Source of the DNA: Lishizhenia tianjinensis
Lineage (GTDB): Bacteria > Bacteroidota > Bacteroidia > Flavobacteriales_D > Crocinitomicaceae
DNA: 64,000 nt
Direction of reading: 5' to 3'
Assembly: GCA_943330745.2 (NCBI GenBank)
Contig: CALQIX020000004.1
Location: 1 to 64,000, forward strand
The translations under genes and the position numbers were made by a program. The notes under the pieces are model-generated. The model was not told the origin of the DNA. It worked only from the letters and a program-made list of their open reading frames with translations, and did no database searches. How positions within the stretch are numbered: position 1 is the stretch's first letter; the number at the start of each line of letters is the position of its first letter. Of this stretch, positions 49,102 to 59,346 are shown piece after piece.

Positions 49102-50664
49102 TTAAAATTGAAAATATATAAATGGCTGAATATCAGATGAACGAAACTGCACCACTAAAATGATGATTAACACTAACAATACAGCTTTCAGAACCAAAGG
49201 TGTGCGGGCTACTAGTTTTTCCATCGATAATTCCCATGAAATTGGAGTGAAATGAAATAAAAACCCAATTAGCATCATAGCTAAGACAACAGGATAACCA
49301 AGAATAAAATCAAGAATTATGTTTCCATTGAAATGAAATGCAATCTGGGTTAAAACTTGACCCACAACATTCATAGTGTCTGCTCGGAAAAATATCCAAC
49401 AAAAGCATACAAAATGGAAAGTTAAAAGCCAACTTAAAAGATTCAAACTCTTTAGGGCAAAGACATTTTTAATTTGAAATTTAAATAGCGAGGTGAATAA
49501 CTTATGAATTATGAGCGCAAGACCATGGAGAGCGCCCCAAATCACAAAACGAATCGCTGCACCATGCCATAAGCCCCCCAACAACATCGTTAAAAACAAA
49601 TTGACATAAGTACGTATCTTGCCTTTCCGATTTCCACCAAGAGAAATATACAAATAATCGCGCAACCAGCTTGATAGGGAAATGTGCCAACGCCGCCAGA
49701 ATTCTGTAATATTTATGGATTGGTAAGGTGCGTCAAAATTGATATTGAAATGATATCCAAGTAAAAGTGCAATACCTATTGCCATATCCGAATACCCCGA
49801 GAAATCACAATATATCTGCAAGGCATAACCATATACACCTACTAAGTTTTCTAAGCCCGAATATAATGTTGGATTATCAAAAATCCGATCTACGTAATTA
49901 ATACTGATGTAATCTGCAATAATTGCTTTTTTAATTAATCCAACAATAATCAAGAAAATACCGCGGCCAATCATTTCTCTGGTTACAACTACTTTTTTAA
50001 ATATTTGAGGAATAAAATCTGAGGCACGAACAATTGGACCGGCAACAAGCTGCGGAAAAAATGAAACAAAAAAAGCATAATCTAAAGGACTATTTAGTGG
50101 CTTCAGATTTTTACGGAAAACATCCAGTGTATAACTCAACGATTGAAATGTAAAAAAAGAAACCCCAACTGGAAGAAAAATATCGAATGGATCAAATTTT
50201 TGGTCTGTTAAAGTGGTAAAGATTTCATAAAAAAAATTAGTGTATTTGAAATACAATAAAATCCCCAAATTAAAACTAAGACTTAATACCAGCAAGGAAT
50301 TTCGAATAACCTTCACCATACGGTCTGTTAATGAAACATGTATCCGAGCTTTGCCTAGTGAAATTTCCACCTCATTTTCTGTCTTGTAGATAGCTTTTGC
50401 CAAAACAAAGTCTACCAAGGTTGTTAGCACCAGTAATAGAAAATAGACTCCACTGGATTTGTAATAAAAATAAAGCGAAAAGCACGTTACAAAAAGAATT
50501 TTGGTTCGCTGGTGTTTCTGAATGAGTGCATAAACCAACAAAAATGCTGTAAAAAGAAAAAGAAATAATCCCGAACTAAATATTAATGGTTCTTTTGGGT
50601 TGTACAAAAACACATTACAAAACCTAATTAGGTCAAAATCAAAGATCTTTGTTAGCTCACTCAT
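49102..50664 (-). CDS. MBOAT-family membrane O-acyltransferase (AlgI-like)
   Basis: The 520-residue polytopic protein has about eleven membrane helices. MBOAT hallmarks are present: FQSLSYTLDVFR, DFSGYSDMAIGIALLLG, NITEFWRRWHISLSSWLRDY, and the catalytic histidine in GGLWHGAAIRFVIWG. AlgI/PatA-type enzymes move acyl groups, usually acetyl, across the membrane to modify exopolysaccharide or peptidoglycan. The SGNH gene upstream overlaps its start by 4 nt, the usual partner arrangement. Confidence 0.92.
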   Translation of the reverse strand: MSELTKIFDFDLIRFCNVFLYNPKEPLIFSSGLFLFLFTAFLLVYALIQKHQRTKILFVTCFSLYFYYKSSGVYFLLLVLTTLVDFVLAKAIYKTENEVEISLGKARIHVSLTDRMVKVIRNSLLVLSLSFNLGILLYFKYTNFFYEIFTTLTDQKFDPFDIFLPVGVSFFTFQSLSYTLDVFRKNLKPLNSPLDYAFFVSFFPQLVAGPIVRASDFIPQIFKKVVVTREMIGRGIFLIIVGLIKKAIIADYISINYVDRIFDNPTLYSGLENLVGVYGYALQIYCDFSGYSDMAIGIALLLGYHFNINFDAPYQSINITEFWRRWHISLSSWLRDYLYISLGGNRKGKIRTYVNLFLTMLLGGLWHGAAIRFVIWGALHGLALIIHKLFTSLFKFQIKNVFALKSLNLLSWLLTFHFVCFCWIFFRADTMNVVGQVLTQIAFHFNGNIILDFILGYPVVLAMMLIGFLFHFTPISWELSMEKLVARTPLVLKAVLLVLIIILVVQFRSSDIQPFIYFQF

Positions 50665-51995
50665 TGATTTTTCCTTTTTACATGGTTCGAAAAATGATGC
50701 AAAAACGTTTTTGTAAAAATCGATGCTAACTTTTCACCTCCAGCAAAAGTAAGGTGGGTATAGTCCTTATTTGCTAACGCCGGTTTGTTGTTAACGAAAG
50801 AAATCATACTATTTTCGCCCCCCATCCCGGAAAACAAATCCCAAAATGCAACGCCACTCTTTTTCGCAATTTCTCTTTGGGCTTCTATCATTAATGGAAT
50901 AGTAGGCATTGTCTGATATTCACCATCCTTTTTAACACTTCGATCTGGAATTCCGAGAATTAAAATACTTGCCTCAGGACATGCCTGCTTGATGCGCGCA
51001 ATTAATTCAACCATTGATTTTATATACCAATCAAGCTTTGTTGTTTTAGGCCCCAGAACATTTAATCCAAATTGCAAAACAATTAATTTGTAATCACGCA
51101 GTTTGTTGAATTGACTCCAATTTTGAGCACTTATCTTTGATAACGCAATTCCTGAATTACTTTTCATTCCAAAATTATCTACGATAACTCCTTTTGAATC
51201 TTCGAAACTTGCCCCATAATATTTTGTATCTTTTGAAGAAGGAAGAGAAAAGGTTATGGAATTTGTGCTACCCGCAACTAATTTAGCTGATTGAATTTGA
51301 CCGGATGGAGAAGTAGAAATTGAGCGAGATTCACCATTCATTCGGTAAAGCACATTTGATCCTGAATTCGTAGAATAAAAAAATTGAATGTTTTGTAATG
51401 TTTGTAATTTGTTATTTCCTGCAATTCCGGAATAGGTTACATTTCCTTGTCCATTTGGTTTAAAATAATAGCCACCTGCAGCAAATCCTTCTCCCCCTTT
51501 GGTTTCAATAATATTATAGGAATCTATTCCAGAAAATGAATGTCGAATCGTTTGACGAAACCCTGCTGTTTCAGAGGCTATTGGAACAAATCCGACACCC
51601 GAACCCCCAAATTTTTCTTGCAAAATCTTACGTACTTCAGCAGTAAAAATATCCCCATCAATAAATGAATCTCCAAAAAAGGCCATTCTGGTTAATTTAT
51701 TCTTATCTGAAAGGGCCTCAAAGATTGCATTCAATGCTTTTTTGTCCTTCGAATAATCCTCTATACAGGTATAACCGGGAGGACACTTGTCAACAAACTC
51801 TTTGGCAATGCTTTTGACTTTTGCAAGTTCGGACTTCTTTTTTGGTTTGACATCTTTTAAAAAATCAACTTTTTTAAATTCATAACCGTAAACTGTAAAA
51901 TCTGGGATCAAAAAAGCAGCAACAGAAAGTACTAAAACACAAGAAATTAAAATCACTACATGATTTAAATAGCTCTTTTCTTGATTTACATCCAT
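50661..51995 (-). CDS. SGNH/GDSL-type hydrolase or acyltransferase, membrane-anchored
   Basis: The 444-residue protein has one N-terminal membrane helix (about residues 10-30). A SGNH domain follows, with the nucleophile Ser110 in FFGDSF, LQFGLNVLG as block III, and the Asp411/His414 dyad in KDYTHLTF near the C terminus. A middle beta-rich part (about 190-290) interrupts the fold. Together with the MBOAT protein it is coupled to (4-nt overlap), it probably O-acetylates a surface polysaccharide, as PatA/PatB or AlgI/AlgJ do. Confidence 0.85.
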   Translation of the reverse strand: MDVNQEKSYLNHVVILISCVLVLSVAAFLIPDFTVYGYEFKKVDFLKDVKPKKKSELAKVKSIAKEFVDKCPPGYTCIEDYSKDKKALNAIFEALSDKNKLTRMAFFGDSFIDGDIFTAEVRKILQEKFGGSGVGFVPIASETAGFRQTIRHSFSGIDSYNIIETKGGEGFAAGGYYFKPNGQGNVTYSGIAGNNKLQTLQNIQFFYSTNSGSNVLYRMNGESRSISTSPSGQIQSAKLVAGSTNSITFSLPSSKDTKYYGASFEDSKGVIVDNFGMKSNSGIALSKISAQNWSQFNKLRDYKLIVLQFGLNVLGPKTTKLDWYIKSMVELIARIKQACPEASILILGIPDRSVKKDGEYQTMPTIPLMIEAQREIAKKSGVAFWDLFSGMGGENSMISFVNNKPALANKDYTHLTFAGGEKLASIFTKTFLHHFSNHVKRKNQ

Positions 51996-52015
51996 ACTTT
52001 TTTGAAATCGGGATG

Positions 52016-52023
52016 CAAAGCTA
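52016..52023 (-). promoter_or_regulatory. Candidate -7 box for the SGNH/MBOAT pair
   Basis: Minus-strand TAGCTTTG followed by CA (TAnnTTTGCA) lies 20 nt before the ATG at 51995, predicting a leader of about 16 nt. No -33 TTTG at the expected spacing. Confidence 0.45.
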
Positions 52024-52077
52024 AGCTATTTTTAACAAAAAAAAGAATTATTTACGATTGTTGAATTTTGGATGGTT

Positions 52078-53337
52078 TTATTCCTCTTTCTCCCATTGAC
52101 CAACTACTGAGGTAGCAATTGAATTACCAAGAACGTTAGTTGCACTTCTAAACATATCACAAAAATGGTCTATTGGTAAGATTAATGCAATTCCTTCAAT
52201 GGGAATATTGAACATACCACACGTTGCTGCTACCACCACTAAGCTTGCCCGTGGCACACCCGCAATTCCTTTACTTGTTAGCATGAGCACGAGCAACATA
52301 GACATTTGAGTCCCAAAATCCAATGGGACTCCATACGCTTGCGCAATAAAAATACTGGCAAAGGTCATATACATCATGCTCCCGTCTAGATTGAAGGAAT
52401 ACCCCAATGGGAGCATGAAGGAAACAATTTTATCTTTAATTCCAAATCGCTCTAATTCTTCTGTCAACTTCGGAAAAACCGCTTCGCTACTGGTGGTTCC
52501 AAATGCGATAATAAGTGGACTAACAATTCTTTTTAACAACGTGAAAATACGACCTTTCAAAAATAAGAATCCTATAAACAGAAGTACTAACCACAAGGAA
52601 CCTATCCCTACCAAAAACGACCCGAAAAACTTAGTATATGTAATTATTAGCTCACTCAAATCACGCACAGCAAAGACTCCTGCAATTGCTCCAAAAACAC
52701 CAATGGGTGCAAACTTCATGACATATCCAACCATTTTCAATATGATGTGTGATGTCTTATCCAATGCGTTAACAACCGGTTTTGAATTTTCACCAATAGA
52801 TGCTGCTGCTAACCCAAAAAAGATGGAAAATATAACAATCTGAAGGATTTCATTGGCCGCCATTGCTTCAAAAATACTTTTCGGAAAGATGTGTTCCACA
52901 AAATTCTGGGCTGAAAACGCGTGGGTTTTTTCAGTAACCTCATTTACGGATTTAACATCAACATCCGATAAATTCAACCCAACACCTGGCTTCAATACAT
53001 TCACCCACAACATACCAATACACAACGAAATAAAAGACGCCGTGAAAAACCAAGCAAGCGCCTTACCTCCAATTCTCCCAACCGATTTTACATCTCCTAA
53101 TTTTGCAATCCCAACCACCAGAGTAGTGAAAACCAATGGAGCAATTAACATTTGAACTAACCGAATAAAAATGGTTGCTAATATTTTAATTGATGAGCTA
53201 AAACTTTTGGCTGTTGCCATGTCGGTATAATGAAAAATACTAACTCCTAATATCGCTCCAAGTACCATTGCAATAATGATTTGCGTGGTTAAATTCCGAA
53301 AAAAAGAGGGCTTATTTGGTATGTGTTGGTGCTGCAT
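52078..53337 (-). CDS. Dicarboxylate/amino acid:cation symporter (DAACS)
   Basis: The 419-residue protein is a member of the glutamate/aspartate-type symporter family. It has the N-terminal helices with MLIAPLVFTTLVVGIAKLGD, the serine-rich reentrant loop AFGTTSSEAVFPKL, the NLDGSMMYMTFASIFIAQ segment of the substrate and cation site, and LTSKGIAGVPRASLVV near the end. It likely takes up glutamate, aspartate or C4-dicarboxylates with sodium ions or protons. It is monocistronic and divergent from parE. Confidence 0.92.
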   Translation of the reverse strand: MQHQHIPNKPSFFRNLTTQIIIAMVLGAILGVSIFHYTDMATAKSFSSSIKILATIFIRLVQMLIAPLVFTTLVVGIAKLGDVKSVGRIGGKALAWFFTASFISLCIGMLWVNVLKPGVGLNLSDVDVKSVNEVTEKTHAFSAQNFVEHIFPKSIFEAMAANEILQIVIFSIFFGLAAASIGENSKPVVNALDKTSHIILKMVGYVMKFAPIGVFGAIAGVFAVRDLSELIITYTKFFGSFLVGIGSLWLVLLFIGFLFLKGRIFTLLKRIVSPLIIAFGTTSSEAVFPKLTEELERFGIKDKIVSFMLPLGYSFNLDGSMMYMTFASIFIAQAYGVPLDFGTQMSMLLVLMLTSKGIAGVPRASLVVVAATCGMFNIPIEGIALILPIDHFCDMFRSATNVLGNSIATSVVGQWEKEE

Positions 53338-53496
53338 ATAATTTCAATTTGTTGGGTGAAATTAATAAAATTTACGGTAGAAAATCATCCTTTTCTTTTT
53401 CAACCGCTAATCGTTTATAAATGATTCAATTAGTAACCCTATTGCAAGAGGATAAAGTTTATTTTTGTTATTATCGCAATTTGTATTCAAAAAATT

Positions 53497-55392
53497 ATGT
53501 CAGAAACTCAATATACCGAAGATAACATTCGATCGCTTGACTGGAAAGAACACATCCGACTGCGACCAGGAATGTATATTGGAAAACTTGGAGATGGTGC
53601 AGCGGCGGACGATGGTGTTTATATTCTTGTGAAAGAAGTTATAGATAATTGCATTGATGAATTTGTCATGGGAAATGGTAAACGAATCGATGTCAAGGTT
53701 AAAGACGGTAAGGTTTGTGTACGTGATTACGGCCGTGGCATTCCACTTGGTAAAGTGGTTGAGGTTGTTTCGAAAATGAATACAGGAGGAAAATACGATT
53801 CAAAAGCGTTTAAAAAATCGGTGGGATTAAATGGTGTTGGAACCAAAGCCGTGAATGCACTGTCTTCCTACTTCATGGTGTATTCTGTACGGGATGGTGA
53901 AAAAAAACAGGCTGTTTTCCAGCGGGGAGAATTAACCGAAGACCTTGAGATTACAAAGACAGACGAAGGAAACGGCACCTATGTTGAATTTACGCCAGAT
54001 GAAATTATTTTCAAAAAATACACCTATAAAACTCCTTATTTAGACAAAATGATGTGGAACTACTGTTATTTGAACAGAGGACTAAGCATCTATTATAACG
54101 GAGAAAAATTCCAATCAAAAGATGGATTAAAAGACTTGTTGGAAAACAACATGGACGGCGACCCACTTTATCCAATCATTCATTTGGAAGGGGAAGACAT
54201 TGAGGTTGCTTTTACACATGGTAAAACTTATGGCGAGGATTATTATTCTTTTGTGAATGGTCAACACACTACACAAGGAGGAACGCATCAAAGTGCTTTC
54301 AGAGAATCTGTTGCAAAAGTTATACGTGACTTCTACAATAAAAACTATGAGGCTTCTGATATAAGGCAATCAATTGTAGCAGCGATAGCAGTTAAAGTGG
54401 TTGAACCCGTATTTGAATCTCAAACTAAAACCAAATTAGGTTCGCAAGAAATTGAACCAGGTGGTAAATCGATGCGTGCGTTTGTTAATGACTTTTTAAA
54501 AGAAAACCTAGACAATTACCTACATCGAAATACGGATACAGCTGAAACATTAGAAAAGAAAATCAAACAATCTGAGCGAGAACGAAAAGAACTTGCTGGA
54601 ATTCGAAAAATTGCGAAAGAACGATCCAAAAAAGCCAATCTACACAATAAAAAATTACGCGATTGTAGAACGCATTTAACAGATCTTAAAGATGAAAAAC
54701 GCGAAGAAACAACCCTGTTCATTACTGAAGGAGATTCAGCGAGCGGCTCAATAACTAAATCGCGTGACGTTAGTACCCAAGCCGTATTTTCATTGAGGGG
54801 TAAACCATTAAATTGTTATGGCTTAACAAAAAAAGTTGTTTACGAAAATGAAGAATTCAACCTCATCCAGGCAGCTTTAGACATTGAAGAAGAAATGGAT
54901 AATTTACGGTATAACCGAATTGTTATTGCAACCGATGCGGATGTCGATGGTATGCATATTCGAATGTTATTATTAACCTTCTTCCTTCAATTTTTTCCGG
55001 ATTTGGTGAAAAGAAATCATGTTTACGTGCTTCAAACGCCATTATTTAGGGTTCGAAACAAAAAGAAAACGATTTACTGTTACAGCGATGATGAGAGAAG
55101 GTCAGCCATGGACGAATTAGGGAAAAATCCTGAGATAACTCGATTTAAAGGGTTGGGTGAAATTTCGCCAGACGAATTCAAACATTTTATTGGTGAAGAC
55201 ATCCGTTTAGAACCAGTGATTTTGAGTAAGGAATCATCCATTGATTCCATCTTGTCTTATTTCATGGGGAAAAACACACCTGAAAGACAAGAATTTATCA
55301 TTGACAATCTACGTGTAGAAAAAGACCTAGCAGAAAGCTCAACAAAAGGAAACGAATCAGCGGATTCAGAAGATTTAAATATAGCATCTTAA
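53497..55392 (+). CDS. parE: DNA topoisomerase IV subunit B
   Basis: ParE is the ATPase subunit of topoisomerase IV, which unlinks daughter chromosomes. The 631-residue protein has an ATP-binding GHKL domain ([39 protein letters not shown]), a transducer domain and the Toprim/metal region ([30 protein letters not shown]). I name it ParE rather than GyrB because parC of the Bacteroidota type follows 3 nt later, and gyrB in this phylum is normally separate. It is divergent from the symporter gene. Confidence 0.94.
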   Translation: MSETQYTEDNIRSLDWKEHIRLRPGMYIGKLGDGAAADDGVYILVKEVIDNCIDEFVMGNGKRIDVKVKDGKVCVRDYGRGIPLGKVVEVVSKMNTGGKYDSKAFKKSVGLNGVGTKAVNALSSYFMVYSVRDGEKKQAVFQRGELTEDLEITKTDEGNGTYVEFTPDEIIFKKYTYKTPYLDKMMWNYCYLNRGLSIYYNGEKFQSKDGLKDLLENNMDGDPLYPIIHLEGEDIEVAFTHGKTYGEDYYSFVNGQHTTQGGTHQSAFRESVAKVIRDFYNKNYEASDIRQSIVAAIAVKVVEPVFESQTKTKLGSQEIEPGGKSMRAFVNDFLKENLDNYLHRNTDTAETLEKKIKQSERERKELAGIRKIAKERSKKANLHNKKLRDCRTHLTDLKDEKREETTLFITEGDSASGSITKSRDVSTQAVFSLRGKPLNCYGLTKKVVYENEEFNLIQAALDIEEEMDNLRYNRIVIATDADVDGMHIRMLLLTFFLQFFPDLVKRNHVYVLQTPLFRVRNKKKTIYCYSDDERRSAMDELGKNPEITRFKGLGEISPDEFKHFIGEDIRLEPVILSKESSIDSILSYFMGKNTPERQEFIIDNLRVEKDLAESSTKGNESADSEDLNIAS

Positions 55393-55395
55393 GAC

Positions 55396-58092
55396 ATGGC
55401 AGAAGACGAAATTGAACCCATTGGAAATGAAGACGAAAATTCTACAAATCCTTTTGAAAACAAGCAATTAGACGAAAAAATCGTACCTGTTGCAGGACTT
55501 TACCAAAATTGGTTTCTGGATTACGCCAGCTACGTTATTCTTGAAAGAGCAGTTCCTGCGATTCACGATGGTTTAAAACCCGTTCAACGACGTATCCTTC
55601 ATTCCATGCGTGAATTAGAAGATGGTAGATATAACAAGGTGGCCAACGTTATAGGTAATACAATGAAATATCATCCACATGGCGACGCTTCTATTGGAGA
55701 TGCTATGGTTCAGTTGGGTCAAAAAGAATTACTTATCGATTGTCAAGGGAACTGGGGGAATACACTTACCGGAGATGGCGCAGCAGCAGCTAGATACATT
55801 GAAGCAAGACTTTCGAAATTTGCATTGCATGTTGTTTTTAATCCAAAAACCACCAATTGGTTAGCTAGTTATGATGGGAGAAACAAAGAGCCTGAAAACC
55901 TTCCCGTAAAATTCCCTCTACTTTTAGCTCAAGGGGCAGAAGGAATTGCAGTTGGGATGGCCTGTAAATTCTTACCGCACAATTTCATAGAATTAATCGA
56001 ACAATCTATCAATCATTTACGCGGAAAAAAAGTAGAAATTTTGCCTGACTTCATGAACGGTGGCATGGCAGATTTTTCGAATTACAACGATGGATTGAGG
56101 GGTGGAAAAGTGCGCGTGCGTGCCAAAATTAAAAAAGTAGACAATAAAACATTAACAATCAATGAAATCCCATTTGGAACAACAACGGGATCATTAATTG
56201 AATCGATAATCAAAGCAAATGACAAAGGGCAAATTAAACTCCGAAAAATTGAGGACAACACATCCGCTGAAGCAGAGATAATTATTCATTTGGCACCCGG
56301 AGTTTCACCCGATAAAACAATAGACGCTTTATACGCATTCACAGATTGTGAGGTCTCAATTTCCCCTAACTCTACCATCATCGTTGGTGATAAACCACAG
56401 TTTTTAGGCGTTACTGAAATCTTAAAATTTAACACCGATAATACCGTTAAATTACTCCGGTTAGAATTAGAAATTCGATTAGATGAACTTGAGCGCCAAT
56501 GGCATTTTTCAACCTTAGAGAAATTGTTCATCAATCATGAAATGTATATTGATTTCAAATATTATTCAGATAAAGAAACCTTATACGATTATTTATACAA
56601 ACGATTTGAACCATTTCTAAAAAACCTTATTCGGGAAATAACAGACGAAGACTTGCAGAAATTGACCCAGATTCCAATGATTCGTATTACACGTTTTGAT
56701 GGAAGTAAGGCGGATGATCTCCTATTGAAAATTGAGGAGGAAATGGAACAAGTAAAGCACCACTTAGATAATATTATCGAATATTCAATTGAATATTTCA
56801 AAGATTTAAAAAAACGATTTGGTGCAGGAAGGGAACGAAAAACGGAAATAAAAGTCTTTGATACTATTAGTGCTTCGAAAGTGATCATTGCCAATCGGAA
56901 ATTATATGTGGATTATGAAGAAGGATTTATTGGTCATGGCTTGAAAAAAACAGAATCCATTTCTGACTGTTCCGACATTGATGATATTATCGTATTCTTC
57001 GCCTCTGGAAAAATGATGGTAACAAAAATTACAGACAAGAAATTTGTTGGTAAGGGAATCGTCCATGTTGCCGTCTGGAAAAAAGGTGACACCCGTACCA
57101 TTTATCACTTATTCTACCAAGATGGAATTGGAGGCGCAACCATGATGAAACGCTTCTATGTAAACTCCATAACAAGAGATTCAGAATATGATTTAACCAG
57201 AGGAACAAAGGGATCCAAGATGCTTTATTTTTCGGTACATCCAAATGGTGAACGCGAAGTGGTTACCGTATTACTTAGACCAAGGCCCCATTTAAAACGT
57301 TTGCGCTACGATATCGATTTGGGAGCCTTGTTGATTAAAGGTAGAAATTCTTCAGGAAATCGTGTTACGAAAGAAATTATCCAGAAAATCATCCAAAAAG
57401 AAGTTGGGGGGTCAACATTGGCTGCTCGAAAAATTTGGTATGATCCCATAGTAGGTAGATTGAATGATGAAGAGCGTGGCAAATTCCTAGGTGATTTCAA
57501 AGGAGAGGATAAAATTCTTACGCTTTACAAAAATGGCGAATACCGCTTGAGTACTTTTGACCTGGCGTCTCATTTTGATGAAGACATGACGTATATTGAA
57601 AAATGGCATCCACGCAGACCAATTACGGCTGTATATTATGATGGGGAAAAAGAATTGCATTTTGTGAAACGATTCCTTTGCGAGGTAACCACCGATAAGC
57701 GCGTTTTATTTATTAGTGAAAGTGAAGGTTCATTTTTAGACGTTGCAACAACCGCATTCGAGCCTGAAGTTCGCATTATCTATAATAAACTTTTAAAAGA
57801 AACTAAGAACTTACCTGACAATATTGTTCCACTTACCGATTTTATTGATGTAAAAGGAATGAAAGCGCAAGGTAATCAATTAACGAAATTGAAAGTGAAA
57901 GAAATTGTGCTAACCCACCCAATGGAAGGAAAAAACCCTTGGCCTAATGAATCAAAAAACGAGGATGACACAGAAGAACTTTCATTGGAAGCACAAACAG
58001 AAGATGGAGCTACACCAACAATGGAATGGGACGTAACACCTGGAGAAGAAGATCAGACAAGTCTGTTTGAGGAAGGAACGGAAGAAGAATAA
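55396..58092 (+). CDS. parC: DNA topoisomerase IV subunit A
   Basis: ParC is the DNA-cleaving subunit of topoisomerase IV. The 898-residue protein has the N-terminal cleavage domain with DGLKPVQRRILHSM and the active tyrosine Tyr134 in RYIEARLS. At the quinolone-resistance region the sequence is HPHGDASIGDAMV; an alanine takes the place of the usual serine. The C-terminal beta-pinwheel (about residues 480-860) has several blades with KG/RG turns, and the C terminus is acidic. It is longer than the E. coli ParC (752 residues), as usual in this phylum. It follows parE by 3 nt and precedes a pseudouridine synthase gene by 4 nt. Confidence 0.94.
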   Translation: MAEDEIEPIGNEDENSTNPFENKQLDEKIVPVAGLYQNWFLDYASYVILERAVPAIHDGLKPVQRRILHSMRELEDGRYNKVANVIGNTMKYHPHGDASIGDAMVQLGQKELLIDCQGNWGNTLTGDGAAAARYIEARLSKFALHVVFNPKTTNWLASYDGRNKEPENLPVKFPLLLAQGAEGIAVGMACKFLPHNFIELIEQSINHLRGKKVEILPDFMNGGMADFSNYNDGLRGGKVRVRAKIKKVDNKTLTINEIPFGTTTGSLIESIIKANDKGQIKLRKIEDNTSAEAEIIIHLAPGVSPDKTIDALYAFTDCEVSISPNSTIIVGDKPQFLGVTEILKFNTDNTVKLLRLELEIRLDELERQWHFSTLEKLFINHEMYIDFKYYSDKETLYDYLYKRFEPFLKNLIREITDEDLQKLTQIPMIRITRFDGSKADDLLLKIEEEMEQVKHHLDNIIEYSIEYFKDLKKRFGAGRERKTEIKVFDTISASKVIIANRKLYVDYEEGFIGHGLKKTESISDCSDIDDIIVFFASGKMMVTKITDKKFVGKGIVHVAVWKKGDTRTIYHLFYQDGIGGATMMKRFYVNSITRDSEYDLTRGTKGSKMLYFSVHPNGEREVVTVLLRPRPHLKRLRYDIDLGALLIKGRNSSGNRVTKEIIQKIIQKEVGGSTLAARKIWYDPIVGRLNDEERGKFLGDFKGEDKILTLYKNGEYRLSTFDLASHFDEDMTYIEKWHPRRPITAVYYDGEKELHFVKRFLCEVTTDKRVLFISESEGSFLDVATTAFEPEVRIIYNKLLKETKNLPDNIVPLTDFIDVKGMKAQGNQLTKLKVKEIVLTHPMEGKNPWPNESKNEDDTEELSLEAQTEDGATPTMEWDVTPGEEDQTSLFEEGTEEE

Positions 58093-58096
58093 AATT

Positions 58097-58774
58097 ATGG
58101 CACTTGAAATATTGTATGAAGACAACCACGTTATTGTTGTCAATAAAAAATCTTCTGATATCGTTCAAGGCGATAAAACAGGAGACACTACCCTACCCGA
58201 TGTCATAAAAAGTTATTTAAAAGAAAAATACAACAAACCTGGAAATGTCTTTTGCGGAGTGGTTCATCGCTTAGATAGACCCACAAGCGGCGCCGTAATT
58301 TTCGCTCGAACCAGTAAAGCACTCGAAAGATTAAATAAGCAATTCAGAGAAAAGGAAACAGATAAGATATATTGGGCAATAGTGGATAAAAAACCTGAAC
58401 CCACTTCTGGTAAACTAATTCATTTTTTGCGGAAGAATGAAAATCAAAATAAATCCTACGTTACCAATGAAACGAGTGCTGGGTCAAAACAAGCAATTTT
58501 AAATTATGCATTCCTTCGTTCATCAGATAAGTTTCATTTACTGGAAATCCAATTAGAAACAGGGAGGCATCACCAAATTCGCGTGCAACTTTCAACGATC
58601 AATTGCCATATAAAAGGAGATTTAAAATATGGAGCAAAACGATCCAATGAAGACGGTTCAATTTGCTTGCATGCACGAAAAATTAGTTTCAACCATCCTA
58701 CCTCTAAGGAATTAATTGAAGTTACTGCTCCAGTGCCACCTGATTCCCTTTGGCAGTTTTTTGAGGAAAAATAA
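58097..58774 (+). CDS. RluA-family pseudouridine synthase
   Basis: The 225-residue protein (from ATG 58097) is an RluA-type synthase. It has the N-terminal MALEILYEDNHVIVVNKK segment, the catalytic aspartate Asp60 in VHRLDRPTSGAVIFAR and the RHHQIRVQL motif. It lacks the S4 domain. Which RNA (23S rRNA or tRNA) it modifies is not clear. It sits at the end of the parE-parC operon; an in-frame TTG at 58067 overlapping parC is unlikely to be the start. The stop codon TAA ends inside a terminator hairpin. Confidence 0.92.
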   Translation: MALEILYEDNHVIVVNKKSSDIVQGDKTGDTTLPDVIKSYLKEKYNKPGNVFCGVVHRLDRPTSGAVIFARTSKALERLNKQFREKETDKIYWAIVDKKPEPTSGKLIHFLRKNENQNKSYVTNETSAGSKQAILNYAFLRSSDKFHLLEIQLETGRHHQIRVQLSTINCHIKGDLKYGAKRSNEDGSICLHARKISFNHPTSKELIEVTAPVPPDSLWQFFEEK

Positions 58775-58805
58775 AAGTCCCGTTACTCGTTTGTAACAGG
58801 ACTTT
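58774..58805 (-). terminator. Bidirectional Rho-independent terminator (copy 1)
   Basis: The hairpin AAAGTCC-C-GTTAC with GTAAC-A-GGACTTT (58774-58805) has a 6-nt loop. On the minus strand a T-rich tract follows, so it should end the secreted-protein gene at 58860; on the plus strand it lies at the rluA stop. A second copy is at 60705-60736, in the duplicated block. Confidence 0.75.
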
Positions 58806-58859
58806 CGTTTGGATAACTCAACTAAACTAAACCTTAAAAATTGTTTTACCTATAATTTA

Positions 58860-59198
58860 TTACTTATTTACTACTAATGTTTCAATGGCTACAACGGTTT
58901 CACCTGCCATGAATGAAATCTCATACGTTCCATTTATCAATCCATTCAAATGAAGAGATGTAGCATCCATTACCGGAATTGATGGCATCACCTGTCCGTT
59001 TGTTGAATTAATTTGAATAGCTGTAATTGCATAATCAGACCAAGACAAAGTAGCGAAACCTGGTTTCATTTCATTTACTACAACAGAAACTTTTTTAGGG
59101 TCTTTCGGATCTTCGTTGTGCGCGAAAGTAAAAGAAGCTGAAGCTAACATCATTACTACTAATGCGAATTTTGCTGTGGATTGTGCGATTGATTTCAT
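58860..59198 (-). CDS. Small secreted protein with T9SS sorting-domain-like fold, paralog 1
   Basis: The 112-residue product has a signal peptide (residues 1-26, cut near FAHNED) and one small beta-rich domain of about 85 residues. The pattern NSTNGQVMPSIPV followed by SLHLNGLINGTYEISFMAG and a terminal LVVNK resembles the C-terminal sorting domain of type 9 secretion substrates, but with no cargo attached. Its function is unknown. It differs from paralog 3 (60790) at two visible residues, Ala9/Val and Ser72/Ala, and sits in the repeat unit with its own promoter and terminator. Confidence 0.8.
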   Translation of the reverse strand: MKSIAQSTAKFALVVMMLASASFTFAHNEDPKDPKKVSVVVNEMKPGFATLSWSDYAITAIQINSTNGQVMPSIPVMDATSLHLNGLINGTYEISFMAGETVVAIETLVVNK

Positions 59199-59228
59199 AA
59201 TTTATTTTTTTCGTGTTGTTTTCTGAGA

Positions 59229-59258
59229 CAAAGATTGTTCAGTTGGGACGATTACCAA
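59229..59258 (-). promoter_or_regulatory. Promoter of paralog 1
   Basis: On the minus strand, TTG (plus 59256-59258) precedes AATCTTTG (plus 59229-59236) by 19 nt, close to the -33/-7 consensus; the first base of TAnnTTTG is A here. The same pair with the same spacing occurs at 61160-61189. The predicted leader is about 25 nt. Confidence 0.6.
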
Positions 59259-59309
59259 TAAAAAAGAATGATTCGCTTATCAATTTACTTAAACCTACTG
59301 AGATCGTAC

Positions 59310-59346
59310 TACGTATTTACCTATACATTTTACGTATAAACACGTA
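59310..59346. promoter_or_regulatory. Array of three TACGTA-type sites (copy 1)
   Basis: TACGTA at 59310-59315 and 59331-59336 and CACGTA at 59341-59346 are spaced 21 and 10 nt, i.e. two and one helical turns. They lie about 90-125 nt upstream of the predicted start of paralog 1. Identical spacing occurs in copy 2. Binding of an unknown regulator is likely but unproven. Confidence 0.55.

Larger units (their letters stand above)
58774..59346 (-). repeat. Direct repeat unit A (about 573 bp, terminator-gene-promoter-operator)
   Basis: This block matches 60705-61277 with an offset that stays 1930-1931 over its whole length: terminator hairpin, 112-codon gene, -7 box (59229), -33 TTG (59256) and three TACGTA-type sites (59310, 59331, 59341). 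The copies share the coding region almost entirely and drift in the spacer near 59240-59300. The duplication therefore carries a complete transcription unit. Confidence 0.85.

Noticed and set aside
52376..52843. 155-codon plus-strand ORF inside the symporter gene
   Set aside because: Reverse-frame shadow of a clear DAACS transporter; the same applies to 37444-37902, 18861-19268 and 25695-26114.
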